10,549 nucleotides of DNA from Chloroflexota bacterium (GTDB lineage Bacteria; Chloroflexota; Limnocylindria; Limnocylindrales; CSP1-4): positions 1 to 10,549 of the forward strand of contig JAKAMV010000261.1 in the NCBI GenBank assembly GCA_021812735.1, given 5' to 3'. Position numbers and translations under genes: made by a program. Positions 5,423 through 10,549 of the stretch are shown here, one piece after another. The first letter of the stretch is position 1. The number at the start of each line of letters is the position of its first letter. The notes under the pieces were generated by a model, which was not told the DNA's origin, did no database searches, and saw only the letters and a program-made list of their open reading frames with translations.

Positions 5423-5722
5423 ATGGCCCTATCACGAGAGGAAGCCGCGCAGCAAGTCGCGCTGGCACACCCGGAGTTCACGTACGCTCAGGCCGAGGAA
5501 GCCGTCGGGCGCCTAATGTCCACTCAGGACAGGATGGCCGCGGAAGGCAACCTGAAAGCCGCACTCTCCAACGGCAACCCGTGGACTCAGCCGGCGCAGT
5601 TCGGCCCGAACGGCGAGCGGTTGGGCGCAGCGGACCCGCGCAGCGATGCCGAGCTACGGGCCGACCTGGAAGCGGACATCAAGCGAAACTGGGGTCTTCC
5701 CAAGTCTGCATGGTCCAAGTAG
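5423..5722 (+). CDS. Hypothetical helical protein
   Basis: A 99-residue protein from the ATG at 5423, which has GAGAGGAG about ten bases upstream. An in-frame ATG at 5354, three bases after the preceding stop, would add 23 residues but has no ribosome binding site. Residues 1-45 form two amphipathic helices (REEAAQQVALAHPEFTYAQA and the following EEAVGRLMSTQDRMAAE). A middle part NPWTQPAQFGPNGERLG and an acidic helix ending WGLPKSAWSK follow. The sequence is typical of small proteins in phage-like and plasmid-like elements, but I do not recognise the family and see no catalytic residues. It is the last rightward gene of the element. Confidence 0.7.
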   Translation: MALSREEAAQQVALAHPEFTYAQAEEAVGRLMSTQDRMAAEGNLKAALSNGNPWTQPAQFGPNGERLGAADPRSDAELRADLEADIKRNWGLPKSAWSK

Positions 5723-6222
5723 GCGTGGACCTCAGCACGGCAGTGCCGGAGCCGGCATGCACCCGGTGAGCTATCGGCCGGGTGAGAGATCGCCTAGCGC
5801 GCGACGTGCGATATTCGCACGCCTCAGAAAGCGATATCGACAGCGGATCAGCCTAAATCGGGGCGCGATCCGCCGTCATCGGGTCAGTAGATCGCACAAA
5901 CTGGCCACCTACGCTGCGGTATTCGTGGTCCATAGCCGCATTCCGTGCGATGTCCACAAACCCCGCACGAATACAGCAACCTATCGGATAGCGGCACGAC
6001 TCGACGCACTCTCCCGACCACCCCCGATGGGTGCGCACGCCGGGCAGCGCGTCGCCACCATGCACACGGCTGGCAACATGCATTCACGCGCGCGGCGCGC
6101 GGATACCCTCCGGCCATGACCGGGTAGGTGGTTAGGTCCAAGGCGACGCCCGCCGCGCGCGAACTATCGGGCTGTCCGGCCACCGATACGCGCCATGGCA
6201 CAGTCGAACTCATCGAGCGGGC
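5723..6222. other. Non-coding region with palindromes and short repeats
   Basis: No credible gene is seen in these 500 bases. An inverted repeat CACCCGG (5760-5766) / CCGGGTG (5778-5784) follows the last rightward gene and may limit transcription. CGTGCGA-TAT-TCGCACG (5805-5821) is a 17-bp palindrome. Half-sites GTGCGA/TCGCAC recur at 5892-5897 and 5945-5950. CTATCGG occurs three times in the same orientation (5771-5777, 5981-5987, 6164-6170), the middle one inside the palindrome CTATCGGATAG. The region separates rightward from leftward genes, so the sites may bind an element regulator or a second origin protein. Confidence 0.4.
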
Positions 6223-6579
6223 TCATAGGGGCTTCCGTCGCCACACGAGGGCGAGGAGCGCCACCAGGACGAGCAGGATCAGGACGAGGATGCCATGGAC
6301 GCTGCCGACGAACCACCCGACCTGATCCCAGACGCTGGGAGCAGGGACTCCGCAATACCCTTCTGACTCAAGGTACGGCGGGGCGGAAGGCAGACCGCGA
6401 GCCGCGCATGACAGGAAACTCGGCGCTGGCGTTGGGATCGGCGCCGGAGTCACGAGCCCCGGACCACAACCCGGGGAGAAGAAGTCGCAGGCGGACACAC
6501 GACCCACACCACCGAGCCCCAGGGCCAGCGGCGTCGCCAGCACGAGCGCTGCAACGAACCGGCCGAGCGCGCTCACCAT
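6223..6579 (-). CDS. Small exported, membrane-anchored protein
   Basis: A 118-residue protein from the ATG at 6579. Residues 1-30 are a textbook signal peptide: MVSALGR, a hydrophobic core, then GRVSA before Cys31. V-S-A-C fits a lipobox, so a lipoprotein is possible. The exposed part (about 55 residues) is rich in Pro, Ala and Ser and has four cysteines, enough for two disulfides. A C-terminal transmembrane segment (VHGILVLILLVLVALLALVW) follows, then RRKPL, which would stay in the cytoplasm. Earlier in-frame starts at 6612 (ATG) and 6684 (GTG) only lengthen the basic N-terminus and lack good ribosome binding sites. Function unknown; surface exclusion, phage-receptor masking or adhesion are guesses. 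It is the only clearly exported protein of the element. Confidence 0.75.
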   Translation of the reverse strand: MVSALGRFVAALVLATPLALGLGGVGRVSACDFFSPGCGPGLVTPAPIPTPAPSFLSCAARGLPSAPPYLESEGYCGVPAPSVWDQVGWFVGSVHGILVLILLVLVALLALVWRRKPL

Positions 6580-6725
6580 GGGAACGCCGCTGCGAAGCAG
6601 ATCCAGAGCCATGGCTGGTCGCCCATATCCGCCCTGCTCTCCTGACGGACAGGCGTCCGTCAAGTATGGGGAGACCGTATGCACGCCGTCCCGGACTCCG
6701 AGGCACCCGCCAACGCCGGCCGCAG

Positions 6726-7076
6726 CTAATCCCCTCGCCCGCTCGCCTCTAGCATCGGCGGCTGATACCCGATTGGACGCGCGGGGGTGGGCTCGCGAAA
6801 GTCCATCACGTTGAAAGCCATGATGGAGTCAGCGCGGACCATCCATGACCGTCCGTCACGGTCCGAGGCCTGTACGAAGCCGGTGCCCTTGCGGAGTCGG
6901 TGGAACAGATCGTTGAAAACTCCCGCGAACGGCTTGGCGTCTTCCGGCATGTCGGCCGGCCAATCCCAACCCCGGGACTGAATCTCACGGACGCGATCCT
7001 CGGGTACCTGGTATGTGATCACGCTGCCGTTCGCGAGATGGAGTTCTACCTCGAATGGCCTCGGTGTCTCGTCCAT
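6726..7076 (-). CDS. Hypothetical beta-rich protein
   Basis: A 116-residue protein with a strong ribosome binding site (GGGAGG six bases before the ATG at 7076). The N-terminal part alternates hydrophobics (FEVELHLANGSVITYQVPED), residues 45-65 are a helix with FNDLFHRLRKG, and a second strand region reads GFVQASDRDGRSWMVRADSI, followed by MAFNVMDF. This suggests a small two-sheet or barrel fold of the kind common in accessory proteins of unknown function. It has no transmembrane segment, zinc site or catalytic motif. It lies between the integrase and the exported protein on the same strand, 115 bases after the integrase stop. Its upstream DNA contains CTAGATCAC (7132-7140), also found upstream of the integrase. 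Confidence 0.78.
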   Translation of the reverse strand: MDETPRPFEVELHLANGSVITYQVPEDRVREIQSRGWDWPADMPEDAKPFAGVFNDLFHRLRKGTGFVQASDRDGRSWMVRADSIMAFNVMDFREPTPARPIGYQPPMLEASGRGD

Positions 7077-7191
7077 TGCCGCCTCCCGGCTTACTCCCGT
7101 GGGTCCGGCGCCACTGGTCCGGTGAGACAGCCTAGATCACGCGCGAGTGAACCTCAGGGTAGCAGCCAGCGACCGGTCCGGTGTGACGCGC

Positions 7192-8163
7192 CTATAGCCG
7201 ATCGCCGAGACTGTTCTTGCGCTGCGCCTCGGCCGCGCGCTTGCTGGCCGCGCTCGCGCCGTACCGGTCGAGCATGGAACGGCTGCTCCACCCGGTGAGC
7301 CGCATCAGGTCGCCTTCCTGCCCGCCGTTGGCGAGCCATTCATGGGCGAACGTGTGGCGGAAGCGATGCGGGTTGACCCGCCCGAGTCCGGCCCGCTCGC
7401 TCCGCGTGGCGATGACCTGTGCGACACCGGATGCCGTCAGCGGGCCGCGGTCGCCCAGCCAGAACGCCTCAGAGGCCGCGTGCGGGTGGGCGCGCCGCTT
7501 TGACCAGTAGCGGTCGATTGCCTCGCCCGTTTTGAAGCCGTACGGCACGTCCCGCGTCTTGTCGCCCTTGCCGCGGACACGGACCTGGCCGCGCGCGCGG
7601 TCCACGGTGTCCACGGTCAGGCTCGCCAGCTCGTTCCGACGGAGGCCGCAGTCGAGAAAGAGCCGGACCATGGCGTAGTCGCGGCGGTCCGCGAACGTCC
7701 GGCCCTCGCAGGCCCGCAAGAGCGCGCGCAGGTCGGGCACCTCAATGACCGGGGGCGGCACGGTGGACGGCTTGGGCGGCTTCGTGTGTTCCATCGGCGA
7801 CCGTCGCAACTCGTCCGCCTCGACTGCCCACGCGAAGAAGCGATGCAGCGCGCGGTATTCGAGATTGACCGTCGTGCGGCTGATCCTGTGGCCGGGGCGA
7901 CGGACCGAGGGGGCAGCGAGACGGGCCGCGAAGAAGTCTTCGACGTGCTCCCGCGTGATCGCCCCAAGACTGGTCGGCATCCCGCGGGAGACGAGATGAG
8001 CGGACAGCGTGCCGATGGCGCCGAGGTAGAGCGCGCAGGTCTTGTCGGCCAGGCCGCGCGCCCGTAGGTGCCGCTCGAACATCGCGGCGGCTTCGCTGAG
8101 GCTCGTTGACGTGGACTCCTGGCGAGTTGCCAAGGCATCGGCGGTCGCTGATCCCGTGGTCAT
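7192..8163 (-). CDS. Tyrosine recombinase (integrase) of the element
   Basis: A 323-residue phage-type/Xer-like integrase. Residues 22-120 are the SAM-like core-binding domain (SLSEAAAMFERHLRARGLAD to the FFAWAVEADEL helix). The catalytic domain shows R175 in CGLRRNEL, the beta-hairpin lysine in VRGKGDKTRDVP (K199 or K202), H266-x-x-R269 in HRFRHTF, W292 in LTGWSS at the usual His/Trp position, and the nucleophile Y301 in MLDRYGAS. All catalytic residues are present, so it should be active. There is no N-terminal arm-binding domain of the lambda type beyond about 20 residues. It lies 148 bases from the attR core, as expected for the enzyme that inserted this element. The start at 8163 has no ribosome binding site but fits a leaderless transcript. 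Confidence 0.96.
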   Translation of the reverse strand: MTTGSATADALATRQESTSTSLSEAAAMFERHLRARGLADKTCALYLGAIGTLSAHLVSRGMPTSLGAITREHVEDFFAARLAAPSVRRPGHRISRTTVNLEYRALHRFFAWAVEADELRRSPMEHTKPPKPSTVPPPVIEVPDLRALLRACEGRTFADRRDYAMVRLFLDCGLRRNELASLTVDTVDRARGQVRVRGKGDKTRDVPYGFKTGEAIDRYWSKRRAHPHAASEAFWLGDRGPLTASGVAQVIATRSERAGLGRVNPHRFRHTFAHEWLANGGQEGDLMRLTGWSSRSMLDRYGASAASKRAAEAQRKNSLGDRL

Positions 8164-8169
8164 GAGTGA

Positions 8170-8209
8170 ACAATAGCGGTTGCTGAATGGCCTGTCTAGA
8201 TCACTCTAG
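8170..8209 (-). promoter_or_regulatory. Integrase promoter with overlapping operator palindrome
   Basis: On the minus strand TAGACA (8198-8193) and TATTGT (8175-8170) are spaced by exactly 17 bases and match the -35 and -10 consensus at five and four of six positions. Only six bases separate the -10 from the ATG at 8163, so the mRNA would be leaderless. An inverted repeat CTAGA-TCAC-TCTAG (8196-8209) overlaps the -35, a good place for a repressor. Confidence 0.68.
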
Positions 8210-8283
8210 GGTCAGTGGTGCCAGGTGTCCACGCTTTGTAGGTTGCTGGTCCTGAGCACGAAACCCGCCACATGGCGCCCTCG

Positions 8284-8294
8284 CGCATCATGCG
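8284..8294. repeat. 11-bp palindrome inside attR
   Basis: CGCAT-C-ATGCG is a perfect inverted repeat 16 bases inside the attR core. It may be a binding site for the integrase or an accessory factor. No copy is seen at the left end. Confidence 0.3.
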
Positions 8295-8310
8295 GCAACT
8301 CAGCAAGAAG

Positions 8311-8320
8311 TTAGAAGGCG
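8311..8320. repeat. attR core, 10-bp direct repeat
   Basis: TTAGAAGGCG, identical to the attL core at 1023-1032. Bases outside it on the right continue the 5' half of the tRNA. Bases inside do not continue the tRNA. Confidence 0.9.
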
Positions 8321-8348
8321 GTTGCTCTGTCCACTGAGCTACGGGGAC
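8311..8348 (-). pseudogene. 5' half of disrupted host tRNA-Arg(UCU), attR side
   Basis: Read from 8348 to 8311: acceptor GTCCCCG, TA, D-stem GCTC, loop AGTGGACA, GAGC, A26, anticodon stem ACCGC and loop CTTCTAA. That is exactly 38 bases, ending at the last base of the anticodon loop. After 8311 the element sequence has no anticodon-stem partner, T-arm or acceptor strand. Joined to 985-1022, it gives a 73-base tRNA plus CCA with every stem fully paired. The host gene is therefore broken and the T-arm half lies 7.3 kb away. Confidence 0.93.
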
Positions 8349-8356
8349 CGGGACGA

Positions 8357-8362
8357 ATCGTA
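8357..8362 (-). promoter_or_regulatory. Candidate -10 box of the disrupted host tRNA
   Basis: TACGAT on the minus strand, eight bases before the mature tRNA 5' end, is well placed for tRNA transcription. No good -35 is seen. After integration this promoter points into the element towards the integrase, whose start codon is about 190 bases away. Confidence 0.4.
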
Positions 8363-8466
8363 CCGTGCGCGGCGAGCCTTCCCGTGGGCCGCCACGCTGC
8401 GCGGCACCGGGCTTCCGTCGAATCGGCGCTCCACGTGGCTGAAGCGGGTGCTAGATTCCCGGACCC

Positions 8467-9858
8467 GTGCCCGGCGTGGGCGCCGACGAGGCCCTGCCAG
8501 TGACGCTCGCACTGCGTCCCGAGGCCGCACATCCCCCCGCGCGCCGGGCCGCGCCGCCCCGCCCGGTCCCCTCGATCGCCGGCGAGCCACCGCCCTTCCC
8601 CATCGCGCTCGAGTGGAAGGCCGAGCAGCGCCTCTGGGGTCACTCGTTCCACCCCATGTGCAGCTACCTGGCGTCGTTCCCGGCCGGCCTCGCGCACGCG
8701 TTCATCGGCCGGTACACGCGGCCGGGCGACGTCGTGCTGGACCCGTTCAGCGGCCGCGGGACCACGCCACTGCAGGCGTGCGCCGAGGGGCGCCTGGGCG
8801 TCGGCAACGACCTGTACCCGCTCGCCCACCTGCTGACCGCGGCCAAGGTCGACCCGCCCGCGGTCCCCGAGCTGTTCGCGCGCCTGGACGAGCTGAGGGC
8901 GGGGTGGCTGGCTCGGGACGTCGGTGGCGTCGGCCGCACCTCCGACGAGCCACCCGAGGTGGCCGTCGCCTTCCACCCGCGAACGCTCGACCAGCTCCTG
9001 TACCTTCGCTCGGCGCTGGACCCGGCGCGCCGGGCGGACCGGTTCCTGGCGGCCACGACCGCCGGCATCCTGCACGGCCGCGGCACCGCGTTCCTGTCGG
9101 CGCTGATGCCCAACGCGTTCGCCCTGCCGCCCTCGTACGTGCGGCGGTACGCGGCGGCCAGCGGCTTCGTTCCGGAGGAACGCGACGTCTTCGAGGCGCT
9201 CCGCGCCAAGAGCCGGCGGCTGCTCCGGGACTCGCTCCCGCCGGTGCGGGGGCTCGCGCTCCTGGGGGACGCGCGGGACGCCGGCACCCGCTCGCGCGAC
9301 GCGCTCCGCGAGCGCTCCCTCCCGGCGCGTGCGCGCCTGGTGGTCACCAGCCCACCGTACCTCCGCGTGGTCCGGTACGGCGCGTTCAACTGGCTCCGGC
9401 TCTGGTTCCTCGGCCTGGTGCCCGAGGAGATCGATGCCACGCTCGACCAGGTGCACCGGCCGCAGGCGTGGCTGCGATTCATCCGGGAGATGCTGGCGGA
9501 CCTGCTGAACGTGCTGAGCGACGACGCCATCGTCGTGCTCGTGCTCGGCGACGTCGGGTCGGACGGCGGCCATCGGCTCCCGCGCGAGATCGACCTGGCG
9601 TCCAGGGCGTGGGAGGAGGCGGCCCGGCCGGAGGGATACCGGCTGGCCGGAATCGCCGTGGACGAGATCGCGGCGCACCGCAAGTCCACCAGGATCTGGG
9701 GTGACGAGGCGGGCCGCGCGACCCGGACCGATCGCCTGCTGGTGCTCGCACCCACCGAGCTCGGGCGGCGCCGGGCGCTCGCGGGCGCGTCGCTCCCGGT
9801 CGACTGGACCTGGCCTCCCCGGTCCCGCCCGCGGCTCGTCGTTCAGGGCAGCCGGTAG
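8467..9858 (+). CDS. DNA methyltransferase, N4-cytosine/N6-adenine type
   Basis: A 463-residue protein with the two signature motifs of amino-methyltransferases. D92-P-F-S-G-R-G-T-T is motif I (S-adenosylmethionine binding) and T294-S-P-P-Y298 is motif IV, the catalytic loop; the TSPPY form is commonest in N4-cytosine enzymes. G-N-D-L-Y-P at 113-118 fits motif II. About 190 residues between motifs I and IV may hold target recognition. Motif I before motif IV is the gamma/alpha-like order. The first start is GTG at 8467; GTG at 8476 and 8500 are alternatives and no clear ribosome binding site decides. A -10-like TAGATT lies at 8452-8457. No restriction endonuclease is adjacent, so it is an orphan as far as seen. 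A modified RNA substrate cannot be excluded. The gene lies in the chromosomal flank. Confidence 0.85.
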   Translation: MPGVGADEALPVTLALRPEAAHPPARRAAPPRPVPSIAGEPPPFPIALEWKAEQRLWGHSFHPMCSYLASFPAGLAHAFIGRYTRPGDVVLDPFSGRGTTPLQACAEGRLGVGNDLYPLAHLLTAAKVDPPAVPELFARLDELRAGWLARDVGGVGRTSDEPPEVAVAFHPRTLDQLLYLRSALDPARRADRFLAATTAGILHGRGTAFLSALMPNAFALPPSYVRRYAAASGFVPEERDVFEALRAKSRRLLRDSLPPVRGLALLGDARDAGTRSRDALRERSLPARARLVVTSPPYLRVVRYGAFNWLRLWFLGLVPEEIDATLDQVHRPQAWLRFIREMLADLLNVLSDDAIVVLVLGDVGSDGGHRLPREIDLASRAWEEAARPEGYRLAGIAVDEIAAHRKSTRIWGDEAGRATRTDRLLVLAPTELGRRRALAGASLPVDWTWPPRSRPRLVVQGSR

Positions 9859-10549
9859 AGGCAGGTCTCGCCCGGGCCCCAGGACACGCAGAGCTCCCTG
9901 GTCCGTGCCGCCCACGCGGCCGGGTGGAGGGCCGCCCACTGGGGGGCCGGACCTGCCGTCAGCACCCACCGCACGCCGCGTGTCTCGTACAGGTCGCCCG
10001 GGTTCACGCTGGTCGCCGGCCGCGACACGATGGTGGTCGCCCGCGCCTGCATGGCGAGCACCGGGGCGAGGTCGCCCTGGATCACGGACCCGGCCGGCAC
10101 GAGCGTGGCGATCCGTGCCTGGACCGCGGGCAGCGTCGACGGCGTGGCGGTCGCCCAGCCCAGCTGCAGCACCACGCCGGGTGCGACGAGGGCGACCGCA
10201 AGCGCGAGGCCGCCTGCCGTCGCGAGCCGTCGCCGCTCACCCGCCCGGCGCACGAGCAGCGCGAATCCCAGTCCGGCCAGCACGGCCAGCGGCGGCAGCA
10301 GCGGGACCAGGTACCGGTTCGGGCGGTACGGCACGACCAGCAGGACGCCCATCCCCACCACGAACCAGCCGGCGGACGCCGCGGCCAGGCGGCGCTGCTC
10401 CGCCGTCAGCTCGGCGTGCCGAACCAGGACCACGAGCAGGCCGCCGGCGCCCGCGAGCAGCAGCGGCAGCGCCAGCGGAATGCCGCCGTCGCTCCGGCTG
10501 GCGTAGGAGGTGATCCGGCGGACGAGCTCGGCGACGCTGTGCGGCAGCG
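9843..10549 (-). CDS. C-terminal part of a GT-C-like membrane glycosyltransferase (5' end outside the window)
   Basis: The minus-strand frame is open from the window edge to TGA at 9845-9843 and gives 234 residues. The frame reads cleanly through 10434-10549 (LPHSVAELVRRITSYASRSD and onward), so the protein starts beyond the window rather than at the internal GTG at 10433. Four hydrophobic segments are visible (for example PLALPLLLAGAGGLLVVLV and YLVPLLPPLAVLAGLGFALL), with a PYRPNRYLVPLLP loop typical of PMT/ArnT-like (GT39/GT83-type) transferases. About 100 extracytoplasmic C-terminal residues follow. Such enzymes use lipid-linked sugars on the outer face of the membrane. The acceptor cannot be told, and the catalytic DE/DD motif of the first loop would be upstream. 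The end overlaps the convergent methyltransferase gene by 16 bases. Confidence 0.75.
   Translation of the reverse strand, partial: LPHSVAELVRRITSYASRSDGGIPLALPLLLAGAGGLLVVLVRHAELTAEQRRLAAASAGWFVVGMGVLLVVPYRPNRYLVPLLPPLAVLAGLGFALLVRRAGERRRLATAGGLALAVALVAPGVVLQLGWATATPSTLPAVQARIATLVPAGSVIQGDLAPVLAMQARATTIVSRPATSVNPGDLYETRGVRWVLTAGPAPQWAALHPAAWAARTRELCVSWGPGETCLYRLP

Larger units (their letters stand above)
1023..8320. mobile_element. Integrative element inserted in the anticodon loop of tRNA-Arg(UCU)
   Basis: The boundaries are given by the 10-bp core TTAGAAGGCG at 1023-1032 and again at 8311-8320. Outside the cores lie the two halves of one tRNA-Arg gene. The interior is about 7.29 kb with one core copy. 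It holds a tyrosine recombinase next to the right end, a RepA-like ATPase with downstream iterons, several short hypothetical proteins and its own complete tRNA-Arg(UCU). No relaxase, FtsK/Tra translocase, type IV secretion, capsid or terminase gene is present. It is best described as a small replicating, integrating (plasmid-like) element or satellite. The insertion is seen directly; excision, replication and transfer are inferred. Confidence 0.92.
8178..8326 (+). repeat. Three direct copies of GGTTGCT near attR
   Basis: GGTTGCTG occurs at 8178-8185 and 8241-8248, and GGTTGCT at 8320-8326, the last beginning at the final base of the core and running into the host tRNA half. The first and third copies share GCGGTTGCT. 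They lie between the integrase gene and the crossover point and could be arm-type or accessory binding sites. Short repeats like this can also be chance. Confidence 0.3.

Noticed and set aside
5853..6083. Minus-strand ORF of 76 codons in the gene-free region
   Set aside because: There is no ribosome binding site and the composition is irregular. The region is dominated by palindromes and repeats.
8311..9969. Long minus-strand ORF of 552 codons
   Set aside because: It is antisense to the methyltransferase, has Arg/Pro/Gly-rich shadow composition with no motif, and runs through the tRNA fragment. The opposite strand has clear catalytic motifs.
10431..10433. GTG at 10433 as the true start of the glycosyltransferase-like gene
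   Set aside because: The same frame stays open and clearly coding to the window edge, including another hydrophobic segment.

Overview
This is a high-GC bacterial window of 10.5 kb. Its leaderless-looking promoters and protein families suggest a Chloroflexota- or Actinomycetota-like genome, but nothing in it fixes the phylum. Chromosomal genes flank a compact integrative element of about 7.3 kb.

Left flank (1-984): the last 36 codons of a probable CorA-type ion transporter, then a complete PHP-domain phosphoesterase (252-929). Right flank (8349-10549): a DNA methyltransferase (8467-9858, +) that overlaps tail-to-tail with the C-terminal part of a polytopic GT-C-like glycosyltransferase (minus strand, running off the window).

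The element (about 1023-8320) lies inside a host tRNA-Arg(UCU) gene. The 5' half of that gene, acceptor strand through anticodon loop, is at 8348-8311 (minus). The 3' half, anticodon loop to CCA, is at 1032-985 (minus). Both junctions carry the 10-bp core TTAGAAGGCG. Joining the halves across one core gives a perfect cloverleaf, so the insertion point is certain. Unlike usual tRNA-targeting elements, neither junction rebuilds the tRNA. Instead the element carries a complete tRNA-Arg with the same UCU anticodon but a different body (1459-1534), apparently a replacement.

Element layout from the left: a small unknown protein downstream of the tRNA; a structured-RNA candidate (1698-1795); a rightward operon of two unknown proteins and a RepA-like ATPase (1857-3651); an iteron array with a strong hairpin, probably the replication origin (3684-3910); a leaderless double zinc-ribbon gene with small coupled ORFs (4135-5110); two further small ORFs (5171-5722); about 500 bp of non-coding DNA with repeated short motifs; a small exported membrane protein and an unknown protein (minus); and a tyrosine recombinase (minus) with a leaderless promoter and a palindrome over its -35.

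Inference: the recombinase inserts the element in the tRNA anticodon loop, the RepA-like ATPase and iterons allow replication of the excised form, and the carried tRNA covers the loss of the host tRNA-Arg. No conjugation, relaxase, capsid or packaging gene is seen, so transfer would need a helper or natural uptake.
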